Source: Cellvibrio sp. pealriver
Lineage (GTDB): Bacteria > Pseudomonadota > Gammaproteobacteria > Pseudomonadales > Cellvibrionaceae
DNA length: 64,000 nucleotides
Direction of reading: 5' to 3'
Assembly (NCBI RefSeq): GCF_001183545.1
Contig: NZ_KQ236688.1
Location: 1,827,149 to 1,891,148 of the forward strand
Both the position numbers and the translations under genes were made by a program. The notes under the pieces are model-generated. The model was not told where the DNA came from. It saw nothing but the letters and a program-made list of their open reading frames with translations, and searched no databases. Below are positions 1 to 9,522 of this stretch, piece by piece (position 1 is the first letter of the stretch; the number at the start of each line of letters is the position of its first letter).

Positions 1-1135
1 CTGTCCGCGCAAATACTTTAGCAACCTTGGTTGCGATCAATGGAATCTCAAACGGACTCATCAAGTACACAACCGACGTATAAAGGCCAAGAAAACGCAC
101 CTCACCTGTGACCTCGCCTTTGGTGTTAAAGCGTTTAACGATGATGTAATCAGAATACGCCGAACGATGGACGCGTGCGCGTGCCGACGATTTGGAAAAC
201 GCAATCACCTGCGGCACCAAATGAAAACGCGCCATCCCCTCATTAAATGCATCAACCGCTAAAGCGGCATTCGCAGTTGCTTCACGCAAGGCAAAAACGC
301 CCAACCGTTGCGTAGGAATTTCACACAATGTTTTTTTGCCATCGATGTCTTTGAATTCGTATTCGGCATAGCCCAGAAAAGTAAATTTATCTTCCGTCAA
401 CCAGTGCATAAATGCTTTGGTTTGCTGGATGTCTGCCGCCGCCAGTGTGGCATCGGCAAAATTAAGGTTCTGCTCTACTGCCAATGCAGCAGCACGCATG
501 GGTTGGTAATCCGCAACGACTTTTGTGACCTCGCACAGGATGCTGTACAAACTGCGGGTAATTTCATCCAATTCCTGCTGGTCGCTGTGGGCACTGATTT
601 CCATCACGATCAATGCTTCTTTTGTTGCGGTGCCGGATGTTGTAGTAGCGGGCGTTGTAGTAGCGGGCGCTGCTGATTGTTCAGGTGTATGGCCGTTATC
701 ACCCAGCGCGAGCAGATGATGGTCGCGGTCGCGCACCAGATTCAGCACCGTACTTTTAATGGTGTAAATAGCGATGTTGCGCCGGTTTAGCTCTATGCGG
801 ATGGAATCCACCAGAAACGGCATATCCCGCTGCAACACCACCAGCGCGGTATGAGGGCACACCCAGCCGTCCACCGCGAGACTTGGATTGAATAATTGGA
901 TTTTGGGCTGAAGCCCATCGTACACCTGAATGAATTGCCACCATTGATAGAGGCTGCCGAACACATCGCTCAGCCGCCGTCCAACCAACTCCTCCAGTGG
1001 ATAATGGTTAAAAAACCGGTTAGCAAACTGCGCTAGCGCCTGATGTTCAGCAGGTGCCAGCCGGGATGCGCTGTAATCGGTAAATTCGGCGATGAACCCG
1101 GCAAGTTTGTGCTGGCTGACCAAGGGACTATTCAC
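1..1135 (-). CDS. gdhB: NAD-specific glutamate dehydrogenase, N-terminal part (cut by window edge)
   Basis: This is the first 378 codons of a large-type NAD-glutamate dehydrogenase, which oxidatively deaminates glutamate to 2-oxoglutarate; family members are about 1,600 residues. The visible part is the N-terminal regulatory region, with typical segments such as QRDMPFLVDSIRIEL and, near residue 250, HWLTEDKFTFLGY. The start is a GTG at 1133-1135, set by a clear AGGAG eight bases upstream; no ATG competes near it. An Ala/Thr/Pro-rich stretch near residues 156-165 is encoded by an exact 15-bp duplication. The catalytic part lies outside the window. The family call is secure; the gene symbol follows Pseudomonas usage. 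Confidence 0.93.
   Translation of the reverse strand, partial: MNSPLVSQHKLAGFIAEFTDYSASRLAPAEHQALAQFANRFFNHYPLEELVGRRLSDVFGSLYQWWQFIQVYDGLQPKIQLFNPSLAVDGWVCPHTALVVLQRDMPFLVDSIRIELNRRNIAIYTIKSTVLNLVRDRDHHLLALGDNGHTPEQSAAPATTTPATTTSGTATKEALIVMEISAHSDQQELDEITRSLYSILCEVTKVVADYQPMRAAALAVEQNLNFADATLAAADIQQTKAFMHWLTEDKFTFLGYAEYEFKDIDGKKTLCEIPTQRLGVFALREATANAALAVDAFNEGMARFHLVPQVIAFSKSSARARVHRSAYSDYIIVKRFNTKGEVTGEVRFLGLYTSVVYLMSPFEIPLIATKVAKVFART
639..668. repeat. Exact 15-bp tandem duplication inside the glutamate dehydrogenase gene
   Basis: The 15-mer gttgtagtagcgggc occurs twice back to back (639-653 and 654-668). On the coding strand it gives two copies of an Ala/Thr/Pro pentapeptide, so the reading frame is kept. 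It lies in a low-complexity linker of the N-terminal region. Confidence 0.9.
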
Positions 1136-1331
1136 TGGATACGCTCCTTCAATGCAAGACAGGGTGTTCTTTAAGACTAGTCGAAAAATTCCTGTAAACA
1201 GTTGAAATGACAAGGAACTGCCACCACCTTGCAAAGTCTATCGAGCACTTCTGTGGCGCTGTAACTTACCCCCGATGGGTATGCAGCGATGAATTCACCA
1301 TTAATCACAAAGACAAAGGTATTCAATTCCA

Positions 1332-2291
1332 ATGCAGGCTTACCAACAAATCCAATCCCTTAATACCTGGCTCAACGACCAAATCATCGGTCAGGAGCAT
1401 CTGACCCAACGACTCCTGATCGCGTTGCTTGCCGATGGCCATTTGCTGGTAGAAGGTGCGCCCGGCCTTGCCAAAACCAAAGCCATCAAAACCCTGTCGC
1501 AAGCAATTGAAGGCAATTTTCACCGCATCCAGTTCACACCCGATTTATTGCCATCGGATGTCACCGGCACTGATATTTATCGTCCTGAACAAAATCGTTT
1601 TGAATTCCAGCCAGGGCCAATTTTCCACAATCTGGTATTGGCCGATGAAATCAACCGCGCGCCCGCCAAAGTGCAGTCTGCCTTGTTGGAAGCCATGGCC
1701 GAGCGGCAAGTGAGTGTGGGCAGTAAAACGTACCCCCTACCCGGTTTGTTTATGGTGATGGCGACACAAAACCCGATTGAGCAGGAAGGGACTTATCCAT
1801 TGCCGGAAGCACAGCTCGACCGCTTTTTGTTGCACGTGGTGGTGGATTACCCAAGCATTGAAGCCGAGCGCCGCATTTTGCAATTAGCGCGCAATGAAGC
1901 AGCCGCTGTTACAGCCGCGCAGCCAGACATCATCAGTCAGGCCACCATCGAGGCTGCACGCAACGAAATTTTGTCCATTCATATGGCAGACAGCGTTGAG
2001 GACTACATCGTTCATTTGATTAATGCCACACGTCGCCCGGCGGAATATTCAGAAGAGTTAGCTGAGTTGATTGAATACGGCGCGAGCCCGCGCGCAACTA
2101 TCGCACTTGACCGCTGCGCCCGCGCACATGCCTGGTTAAATGGCCGCGATTTTGTCAGCCCCGATGATGTGCAAGCCGTTGCGCACGATGTATTGCGCCA
2201 CCGTTTGATTTTAAGTTTTGAAGCAGAGGCTACCGGCACCACCGCCAACAGTGCCATTGATAAATTGCTCGCCGCCGTGCCCCTAAGCTAA
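1332..2291 (+). CDS. MoxR-family AAA+ ATPase
   Basis: MoxR ATPases are chaperone-like AAA+ proteins that usually act with VWA-domain partners. The 319-residue product has Walker A GAPGLAKT (residues 42-49), Walker B LVLADEIN (about 101-108) and the MoxR signature MATQNPIEQEGTYPLPEAQ with an arginine-containing LDRF. Length is normal for the family. It is the first gene of a tight plus-strand series followed by DUF58, DUF4381, two VWA proteins and BatD, the classic aerotolerance (Bat) layout. An AAAGG lies about ten bases before the ATG. The substrate complex is not known. Confidence 0.95.
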   Translation: MQAYQQIQSLNTWLNDQIIGQEHLTQRLLIALLADGHLLVEGAPGLAKTKAIKTLSQAIEGNFHRIQFTPDLLPSDVTGTDIYRPEQNRFEFQPGPIFHNLVLADEINRAPAKVQSALLEAMAERQVSVGSKTYPLPGLFMVMATQNPIEQEGTYPLPEAQLDRFLLHVVVDYPSIEAERRILQLARNEAAAVTAAQPDIISQATIEAARNEILSIHMADSVEDYIVHLINATRRPAEYSEELAELIEYGASPRATIALDRCARAHAWLNGRDFVSPDDVQAVAHDVLRHRLILSFEAEATGTTANSAIDKLLAAVPLS

Positions 2292-2320
2292 GCAGCCCAT
2301 TCAGCTAACAGGAAGCGGCC

Positions 2321-3292
2321 ATGAGCAACACATCGCAACACGATCTCAATCCGCGCGGTGCTTACACCGAGCTCGCGGCATTATTGCGCTGCCGATTTTC
2401 AGCGCAAGATTTAAAACTGTTTGCACACCAACCTGCGCGCAGTTTGTTATCCGGTAGTGAACGCACCCGTTTTCGCGGACGTGGAATGGATTTTGAAGAA
2501 GTACGTTTGTATCAACCCGGCGATGACATCCGCTCGATTGATTGGCGAGTCACTGCGCGCACGCAAGTTGCACACACCAAAATTTTTCGCGAGGAACGCG
2601 AGCGCCCGGTGTTTATATTGGTAGACCAACGCTCGCCGTTATTTTTTGGCAGCACACGCTGTTTTAAATCAGTACTTGCTGCACATATCGCCGCACTATT
2701 GGGCTGGGCAGCACTTGCCAATGGCGACCGTTTGGGCGCACTGGTGTTTGGCGATTACGACCAGCGCGATGTACGCCCGCGCCGCAGCAAACACGCGGTA
2801 TTGGAATTGCTGCATCAATTACAGGATTACAATCACCGCTTAACATCGCCAATAACACCTTCACCGCAATCACTCGCCAACGGACAATTACAACGTGCCA
2901 ATACGCTCAATGATATGTTGGCCGATGCACGACGCATCGCCAAGCCAGGATGCGCGCTGTTTATCATCAGCGACTTTCACGATCTTGATAGCAAAGCTGA
3001 ACAACAGCTCTTTGAACTAGCGCGTCACACCGACGTTATGCTGATTCATCTTTATGACCAACTTGAACGCGAGCTTATCAGTAATGCTCCGCTCACCATC
3101 AGCGATGGGCGTGAACGTTTGCAATTGGCAACTCACGACAAAGCATTTCAACAAGCTTATAAAAACCAGTTCGACCAACGCCTGCATATGCTCACACAAA
3201 TGTGTAAACGACTGCGTATTCCACTGCTGAGTTACGCCACGCAAGACGATATCCAGGATGGTTTACGCAAAGCGTTTGGGCGAAAAAAATAG
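2321..3292 (+). CDS. DUF58 domain protein of the MoxR/Bat operon
   Basis: The 323-residue protein carries the DUF58 core: a GSERTRFRGRGMDFEEVR segment followed by YQPGDDIRSIDWRVTAR near residues 60-85, then a VWA-like fold with FILVDQRSPLFFG and LFIISDFHDL. DUF58 proteins almost always sit behind MoxR ATPases and are thought to be part of the same membrane-associated machinery. The start follows an AGGAAG six bases before the ATG. It begins 29 bases after moxR, which fits one transcript. The molecular function is unknown. Confidence 0.93.
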   Translation: MSNTSQHDLNPRGAYTELAALLRCRFSAQDLKLFAHQPARSLLSGSERTRFRGRGMDFEEVRLYQPGDDIRSIDWRVTARTQVAHTKIFREERERPVFILVDQRSPLFFGSTRCFKSVLAAHIAALLGWAALANGDRLGALVFGDYDQRDVRPRRSKHAVLELLHQLQDYNHRLTSPITPSPQSLANGQLQRANTLNDMLADARRIAKPGCALFIISDFHDLDSKAEQQLFELARHTDVMLIHLYDQLERELISNAPLTISDGRERLQLATHDKAFQQAYKNQFDQRLHMLTQMCKRLRIPLLSYATQDDIQDGLRKAFGRKK

Positions 3293-3337
3293 CGCTGGTC
3301 GCAACAGTTAATTCTATTCACGAATATTAAGTAGATT

Positions 3338-3901
3338 ATGCAACCGTCAATGCCACAACAATCGACGCAACCGACAGCATCCCCACTGGATCAATTAGCC
3401 GATATCCATTTACCCGATGGCGTAAGCTGGTGGCCACTGGCACCTGGCTGGTGGATTTTGATCGTTCTTCTATTACTGGTTGCCGCCCTCTTTTTTATGT
3501 GGCGCAAACGTAAAGCGCAGAATGTGTATCGCGCGGTTGCACAACATCAACTCGCAGGTATTTATGCGGATTACCAACAAACGCACAATACCGCTGCGTA
3601 TTTACAAGCGCTGAGCTTGCTGCTGCGCCGTACTGCACTGACATCCTATCCACACAGTTTTAATGCCAGTATCAAAGGAGCCGATTGGCTGCATTGGTTG
3701 GATTCGGTATGCCCTGAAACCAACAACGCTTTTTCTGGCGAAATTGGCCAGGCATTATTAATTGGCCCTTATCAAAAAAATCCGCAGATCGCGGTCGATG
3801 ACTTGCAACAATTGAGCGCAAAGTGGATTGCATTACACCGCAATCATCGACAAAAACTTCCACTGAAAAAAATGACTACGCAGGAGGCCACTCATGTTTG
3901 A
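3338..3901 (+). CDS. DUF4381 single-pass membrane protein
   Basis: This 187-residue protein has one transmembrane helix at about residues 38-54, followed at once by a basic RKRK, so the C-terminal part should be cytoplasmic. The conserved N-terminal ADIHLPDGVSWWPLAPGWW is typical of DUF4381, a family found only between DUF58 and VWA genes of Bat operons. Its stop codon overlaps the next start (ATGTTTGA), which indicates translational coupling. A structural or adaptor role in the membrane complex is inferred from context. Confidence 0.88.
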   Translation: MQPSMPQQSTQPTASPLDQLADIHLPDGVSWWPLAPGWWILIVLLLLVAALFFMWRKRKAQNVYRAVAQHQLAGIYADYQQTHNTAAYLQALSLLLRRTALTSYPHSFNASIKGADWLHWLDSVCPETNNAFSGEIGQALLIGPYQKNPQIAVDDLQQLSAKWIALHRNHRQKLPLKKMTTQEATHV

Positions 3902-4913
3902 AATGCAATGGCCGTGGTTATTATTACTTGCCCCACTTCCGCTACTGATGGGTTTTATCGCACCGAAGAAAAGAATTGAAGCAGCACTGCGTGTTCCTTT
4001 TTATCAAGACGCCAGCCAACTGGAGCAGCAAAATCGTTTTAGTTCAGGCAAGCGCCCTGCACTATTAATAGTGTTATGGGCTGTGTGGTTAAGTTGCTTA
4101 TTAGCGGCTACCAATCCGCAGTGGGTCGGTGAGCCCACCAGCATGCCGTCCAGCGGACGCGATTTGTTAATGGCCGTGGATATTTCCGGCAGTATGGAAC
4201 AAACCGACATGGTGCTGAGTGGCCGCCGTATTAATCGCCTGATGGCGGTAAAACACGTGATTGGCGATTTTGTTCAGCGTCGCACCAGTGATCGCTTGGG
4301 TTTGATTTTATTCGGCGCGCAAGCTTATTTGCAGGCACCCTTAACCTATGATCGCCAAACCGTTAATCAATTATTACAAGAGGCACAAATCGGTTTTGCC
4401 GGACGGGAAACCGCCATTGGCGATGCGATTGGTCTCGCGGTCAAACGCCTGCGCGACAGACCGGATGCCAGCCGCGTTCTAGTGGTGTTAACTGACGGAG
4501 CCAATACTGCCGGTGTCCTTTCACCAGACAGGGCAACAGAGCTTGCCCAAAAAGCAGGCATTACGATTTACACCATCGCCTTTGGTGCAGAAGAAATGGA
4601 AGTGCCGGGTTTATTTGGCTCACGCACCATTAACCCCTCTCGCGATTTAGATGAAAACACCATGATGGCGATTGCAGAGAAAACCGGTGGAAAATATTTC
4701 CGTGCGCGTAATCTGGAAGAACTGGATAGCATTCACCGTGAACTCGATCGCCTTGAGCCGATTGAAATACAAACGGAAACTTTTCGTCCGGTGCAGACAT
4801 TATTTTATTGGCCACTCGCATTCGCGTTTTTACTGAGCCTGCTATTGGCAGCCAGCCATGTGTGGCAAGGCCGCGCAATTTCATCAGCCACTCTCAAAGC
4901 GGAGGTGAAATAA
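3894..4913 (+). CDS. batA: VWA-domain membrane protein, BatA-like
   Basis: The 339-residue protein has two N-terminal hydrophobic segments (about residues 5-22 and 55-72), a von Willebrand A domain and a C-terminal helix near 303-323. The metal-binding MIDAS motif is intact: D96, S98 and S100 in AVDISGSM, with a later VVLTDGANT. This is the BatA layout. A strong AGGAGG lies seven bases before the ATG, inside the end of the DUF4381 gene. In Bacteroides, bat genes support aerotolerance; in gammaproteobacteria the role is unproven. Confidence 0.92.
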   Translation: MFEMQWPWLLLLAPLPLLMGFIAPKKRIEAALRVPFYQDASQLEQQNRFSSGKRPALLIVLWAVWLSCLLAATNPQWVGEPTSMPSSGRDLLMAVDISGSMEQTDMVLSGRRINRLMAVKHVIGDFVQRRTSDRLGLILFGAQAYLQAPLTYDRQTVNQLLQEAQIGFAGRETAIGDAIGLAVKRLRDRPDASRVLVVLTDGANTAGVLSPDRATELAQKAGITIYTIAFGAEEMEVPGLFGSRTINPSRDLDENTMMAIAEKTGGKYFRARNLEELDSIHRELDRLEPIEIQTETFRPVQTLFYWPLAFAFLLSLLLAASHVWQGRAISSATLKAEVK

Positions 4914-4914
4914 A

Positions 4915-6897
4915 ATGTCATTCGATTTATTACTTTCTCACTTCCATTTTTTGCGCCCCTGGTGGTTAGCCGCATTAGTGCCCGTCATGATTATTGCGCT
5001 GCTGTTGTGGTATCAAAAACATAACGCTCGCCAATGGCAGCAAATGGTTGCACCCGAATTATTGCAATATTTACTCGATGGACAGACAACTCGCATCAAG
5101 CCTTGGCAACTGATTGCATTATTAATTGCCTGGGTCATCAGCTGTATCGCCCTCGCAGGCCCCTGTTGGGAGAAACGTCCGGTTGCTGTTGAACAAAACC
5201 AACAAGCGCTGGTGATTATGTTAGACCTTTCACCCTCTATGATGAGCGAAGATGTAAAACCCTCACGCCTTGTGCGCGCTCGTTTAAAACTGGTTGACCT
5301 ATTGCGTTTGCGCAAAGATGGCCAAACCGCTCTCGTCGTTTATGCTGGCGATGCCCATGTCGTAACGCCACTTACCGATGACACAGAAACCATTAACAAT
5401 ATTATTCCTGCGCTAGACCCGAATGTGATGCCCGCTCGCGGTAGCAATACTGAAGCGGCAGTGAGCCGTGCTATTAAACTGTTAAAAGATTCCAATATCA
5501 CCCAAGGTGATTTGTTGTTGATTACCGATGGTATAGATTCAGATGCGCAGTACAACCTGCAAGAAATGATGGATCGAGAAAGCCAATATCGGCTTTCTAT
5601 TCTCGGTATTGGCGGCACTTCACCTACGCCTATCCCAAGTGAAAATGGTGGTTTTGTGCGCGACAATAAACGCAATATTGTCACCACTGCATTAAACGCC
5701 AGTGATCTACAATCGCTTGCGCAGAAAACCCGCGGCCGTTACCGCACCATGAGTAACACCAGCAGCGATATTGATTACCTGATGGATTTACCTGCACCAC
5801 AAAAAGAAGAAACCCAACGAGTCGATCGCGAATTTGACAGTTGGTATGACCGCGGCCATTGGCTGGTCATTTTATTACTGCCAATTATTTTGTACTGCTT
5901 CCGCAAAGGCGTATTGCTGTGTTTATTCATCATTCCCATGGCCGCACTGGCACCCAGTAAAAGCTATGCATTCGGTTGGGATGATTTATGGAAAAATAAA
6001 AATCAGCAAGCTTATGAAAAACTCCAGCAACAACAAGCCGCCGAAGCAGCACAGCAATTTGATCATCCCGATTGGAAAGCCAGCGCTCAATATCGCGCAG
6101 GTAATTACGGCGATGCTGCAAAAGGCTTCGCCCAATCCAACACCGCTGAAGGCCATTACAACCGTGGCAATGCTTTAGCCAAAGCTAATCAGCTGCAAGA
6201 TGCCATCAAAGCGTATGACGAGGCGTTGAAGTTAAATCCTGCGCTGGAAGATGCAAAAAAGAATCGCCAGTTAGTGGAAGATGCCCTTAAGCAGCAAGAG
6301 CAACAACAGCAAAATCAGGATTCCGACAACCAGCAAAATGACGATCAGCAAAACAAGGATCAGGAGAATCAGGATCAAAAGGACAATGACCAACAAAACC
6401 AAAATGAACAAAACCAGGATAAACAAAATCAAGATCAGCAGAGCGACGACCAAAATAAAAATCAGGACAACCAAAACCAACAATCATCGGACAATCAAAA
6501 TCAGTCCGATGCAGAACCCAAAGATAGTTCTGATGAACAAAAGGATAGCTCTGACGATAAAAAAGACGATAACCAGCAAAATTCGTCTGCAATGAATCAG
6601 TCAGAGGAACAAAAATCCGAGCAAGAGAAAGAAGCTGCTGACGCAGCACAGCGTGAACAAGATGAACAGCGAAAAGAAGAACAAGCCGCTGAAGAGCAAC
6701 GTCAAGCAGGCGAGCCCAAAGATGATGGCCTAACTGATGAAGAGCGTCAGGCGATGGAGCAATGGCTGCGGCGCGTGCCAGATGATCCGGGTGGCTTACT
6801 ACGCAACAAATTTAATTACGAACATGACAGACGCAACTACGAAATTCTCAATGGTGATTGGGAACCTCCCGCGAATGGGGCAGAAAATCGCTGGTAG
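4915..6897 (+). CDS. batB: VWA and TPR fusion protein, BatB/BatC-like
   Basis: This 660-residue protein fuses the BatB and BatC functions. It has N-terminal membrane helices, a VWA domain with MIDAS D104, S106 and S108 (MLDLSPSM), another helix pair near residues 315-345, and TPR-type repeats around 400-455 (HYNRGNALAKANQLQDAI). Residues of about 459-600 are a disordered tail extremely rich in Gln, Asn, Asp, Glu and Lys, ending in a conserved-looking QWLRRVPDDPGGLLRNKF motif. GGAGG precedes the start, one base after the batA stop. Family is certain; the tail length is likely variable between strains. Confidence 0.93.
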   Translation: MSFDLLLSHFHFLRPWWLAALVPVMIIALLLWYQKHNARQWQQMVAPELLQYLLDGQTTRIKPWQLIALLIAWVISCIALAGPCWEKRPVAVEQNQQALVIMLDLSPSMMSEDVKPSRLVRARLKLVDLLRLRKDGQTALVVYAGDAHVVTPLTDDTETINNIIPALDPNVMPARGSNTEAAVSRAIKLLKDSNITQGDLLLITDGIDSDAQYNLQEMMDRESQYRLSILGIGGTSPTPIPSENGGFVRDNKRNIVTTALNASDLQSLAQKTRGRYRTMSNTSSDIDYLMDLPAPQKEETQRVDREFDSWYDRGHWLVILLLPIILYCFRKGVLLCLFIIPMAALAPSKSYAFGWDDLWKNKNQQAYEKLQQQQAAEAAQQFDHPDWKASAQYRAGNYGDAAKGFAQSNTAEGHYNRGNALAKANQLQDAIKAYDEALKLNPALEDAKKNRQLVEDALKQQEQQQQNQDSDNQQNDDQQNKDQENQDQKDNDQQNQNEQNQDKQNQDQQSDDQNKNQDNQNQQSSDNQNQSDAEPKDSSDEQKDSSDDKKDDNQQNSSAMNQSEEQKSEQEKEAADAAQREQDEQRKEEQAAEEQRQAGEPKDDGLTDEERQAMEQWLRRVPDDPGGLLRNKFNYEHDRRNYEILNGDWEPPANGAENRW

Positions 6898-6957
6898 GTA
6901 ACCTGCCCGGTATGGGATCAATTATCGAGACGCATTTATTTGCAACGGACATACACA

Positions 6958-8718
6958 ATGAAAAACGCATTTTTTACTTTGCAGAAATTGCTCAGCCATT
7001 GCATAGGCTTTTTATTAATGGTGACGGGGCTGAATGTTTATGCTGGCAACCTTACTGCCAGCGTAGACCGCGACACACTCGCGCTTACCGAAACCTTTAC
7101 CTTGACGCTGCGCTATGACGAACAAATCAACGCAACGCCTGATTATGAATTGCTGCAAAAGGATTTTGATATTTTAAATACCCGTAGCGGTACGCAAATG
7201 AGCATCATCAACGGCAATATGGAAGCATCTACCGAATGGAAAATTGCACTTGCACCCAAGCGTATCGGCAAACTGTTGATTCCTTCATTTTCAATCGATG
7301 GCGCAGTCAGCGATGCGATCGAGATAACCATCGAAGGGAAAAGTAAATCACCACAAAATACCGATGACAATGTCAGCGTTGAAATAGAAACCAGCAAAGA
7401 TACCAGCTATGTGCAGGAACAAATCATTGTAACGCTGCGCTTGTTTACCACTATCAGCCTCAGCGGTATGGAACTGTCACCACTGCAAGTGAAAGATGCT
7501 TTAGCGGTGCAACTGGATGAAAAGCAATACCAAACCAAAATTAATGGCCGACCCGGTGCAGTCATTGAAACCCGCTATGCGTTATTCCCGCAACAAAGTG
7601 GCGAGTTGATTATTCCCAGCATGTTATACCAAGTTGCTATTGATGCAGGCCATCGCGATTTATGGGACAGATTTTATGGCAACAGCCAAAATAATATTTT
7701 GCGTTTACGTACCGAAGAACAACGCTTGACCATTTTGCCAGCACCCGCTGCCGCAAATGGTAACAACTGGATGCCAGCCACCAATGTCAGTCTGAGTGAA
7801 CATTGGAGCACAAGCATAGACGCATTAAAAATTGGTGAGCCAGTTACCCGCAGCATTACAATCAAAGCAGATGGTTTGACCGCAGGCCAAATTAATCCAT
7901 TGCAAATCCCGCCGGTTAATGGGCTCACATTTTATAACGATCAAGCGCAAAACGATGACCAAAAAAATAATCAGGGCATAACAGGATCACGCATTGAAAC
8001 TATCGCCATAGTGCCCACCAAAGCCGGCGATTTCACTTTACCTGAGGTGAAGGTTAACTGGTGGGATACCAACAGTAATAGCCTGCGCACAGCAACATTG
8101 CCTGCCGTGACATTGCGTGTCGGCTTGGGTGATATGTCCGCACAACAACTCGCCGAACAAAACCAACAGGCGACAAACGAAAATGAAGAAACTGCTCCCG
8201 CAACTGTGGATCTTGACACTGACCTAACAGGCCTTAAAGAACAATCAACGCGTATTGTTCAGCAAACACCGATATGGCTCTACATCACCAATTTGGTTAG
8301 CTTATTGGCTGCTGCCTATTTTGCATTGGAATTTTTTATCGCCAGACGCAAACTCGCCGGTATTCATGCCGCAAAAGAGCATGAAAAAAGCCAACGTACC
8401 CAAGCAGAAAATACCGCATGGAATCAGGTTAAACGACAACTGGCGGAGAACAATTGGAAAGAGCTACGTAAAGCCCTGATTGATTGGGCACAGGTTTATT
8501 GGAAAAACCCTTCGCTAACAAATTTACAAATTATTGCAGCGCAAATAAACAGCCCGGAATTCAGCGAAGAACTGCGCAAGCTGGATGAAGCTATTTTTGG
8601 TGGCAACAATGCCACACCGAACAGCGAGATATTACTGCAAACGCTAGCCAACCTGCGCCGCAATAAAACGTATCAACATTCAAACAACAGCCCTCTGCAG
8701 CCGTTGTATAAAAGTTAA
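6958..8718 (+). CDS. batD: BatD-like membrane-anchored protein
   Basis: The product (586 residues from the ATG at 6958) begins with a signal peptide (MKNAFFTLQKLL, hydrophobic core, cleavage near YAG), followed by extracytoplasmic beta-rich repeats including EKQYQTKINGRPGAVIETRYALFPQ, a BatD hallmark. A membrane helix lies near residues 437-457 and a cytoplasmic tail closes the protein. A TTG 18 bases upstream could extend the reading frame, but the signal peptide fits the ATG. It is the last gene of the operon and its stop overlaps the convergent gene's stop by four bases. Confidence 0.88.
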   Translation: MKNAFFTLQKLLSHCIGFLLMVTGLNVYAGNLTASVDRDTLALTETFTLTLRYDEQINATPDYELLQKDFDILNTRSGTQMSIINGNMEASTEWKIALAPKRIGKLLIPSFSIDGAVSDAIEITIEGKSKSPQNTDDNVSVEIETSKDTSYVQEQIIVTLRLFTTISLSGMELSPLQVKDALAVQLDEKQYQTKINGRPGAVIETRYALFPQQSGELIIPSMLYQVAIDAGHRDLWDRFYGNSQNNILRLRTEEQRLTILPAPAAANGNNWMPATNVSLSEHWSTSIDALKIGEPVTRSITIKADGLTAGQINPLQIPPVNGLTFYNDQAQNDDQKNNQGITGSRIETIAIVPTKAGDFTLPEVKVNWWDTNSNSLRTATLPAVTLRVGLGDMSAQQLAEQNQQATNENEETAPATVDLDTDLTGLKEQSTRIVQQTPIWLYITNLVSLLAAAYFALEFFIARRKLAGIHAAKEHEKSQRTQAENTAWNQVKRQLAENNWKELRKALIDWAQVYWKNPSLTNLQIIAAQINSPEFSEELRKLDEAIFGGNNATPNSEILLQTLANLRRNKTYQHSNNSPLQPLYKS

Positions 8719-9518
8719 TTGCGATAATATTGTAACCTCTCAATTTGGCGATCAAATTGCTCAAACACATGTTCGATGCAACGGGTCGCCAGTTGAAAAT
8801 AATCGCCCGCCTGAATACTGGGGCGTTCAATAATCAATTGCGTTTCTATACAACGCAATAGTTGCTGGATTTCCACACGCGATGCATCTGGCCATGATGC
8901 ATCAACACTGGATGCGATTTTATTGCGCAAATGGTTGAGCTGGATGCGCAACACGCTGGAGCACTCACCTTTTGCCGCAACGCCAGTACCCAAAGCACGC
9001 GCCTGTCCAATATATTCAGCAATCGATAATAAATAACGCCAATCGGTATCGCTTGCATCACCCGTTATTTTTGAAAGATGGTGTGCATCGGCCACATCAT
9101 CAATTAAATACAATAAATTAGCGATCAGGATATTGTGTTGTTTAAAGTTTTTATCCGCATCACCCTGCGTATAAATGGATGACAAACGGCTCCAATGATC
9201 CACCAAACTGGACCATTTGACATTATCTTTCATCCAACCACCGGTTGCTTCAAGCTCGGCAATAACGTTTTTGATTTGAACCGCCAGAGCTGCAATATTC
9301 TGCTGCGCTGCCTGGTTTCCATTGATAAAACCCGTTGTCAAACCGCGGTGCTGCTGAATGTAAGTCAATAAACTGCGCAGCAATTTTATGTAAGCAATAC
9401 CTTTTAAAAATAATATGCTTGCCTGGCGTTTTTTATAGCTGAGCGAAATAATTAAAAACAGCAAAAAACCTATAGGAAATACCAAAAATACAACCAGTAA
9501 TGAAACAGGAGTTTCCAT
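8715..9518 (-). CDS. Membrane-anchored helical sensor-like protein (NIT-like)
   Basis: No firm family assignment. The 267-residue protein has one N-terminal membrane helix (about residues 6-28) followed by SYKKRQ, which by the positive-inside rule places the remainder in the cytoplasm. The rest is predicted all-helical. The segment YIQQHRGLTTGFINGN resembles the ERGLS start of NIT (nitrate/nitrite sensing) domains, and a later part (LIDDVADAHHL, QARALGTG) resembles helical sensor domains of chemoreceptors. It starts four bases after the chemoreceptor stop, with GGAG inside that gene, so the two are co-translated. A sensory partner role is an inference. Confidence 0.65.
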   Translation of the reverse strand: METPVSLLVVFLVFPIGFLLFLIISLSYKKRQASILFLKGIAYIKLLRSLLTYIQQHRGLTTGFINGNQAAQQNIAALAVQIKNVIAELEATGGWMKDNVKWSSLVDHWSRLSSIYTQGDADKNFKQHNILIANLLYLIDDVADAHHLSKITGDASDTDWRYLLSIAEYIGQARALGTGVAAKGECSSVLRIQLNHLRNKIASSVDASWPDASRVEIQQLLRCIETQLIIERPSIQAGDYFQLATRCIEHVFEQFDRQIERLQYYRN

Positions 9519-9522
9519 AATA

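Noticed and set aside
6271..6483. Leucine/valine/isoleucine-rich minus-strand ORF that looks like a membrane protein
   Set aside because: It is the reverse reading of the Gln/Asn/Asp-rich tail of the VWA-TPR gene.
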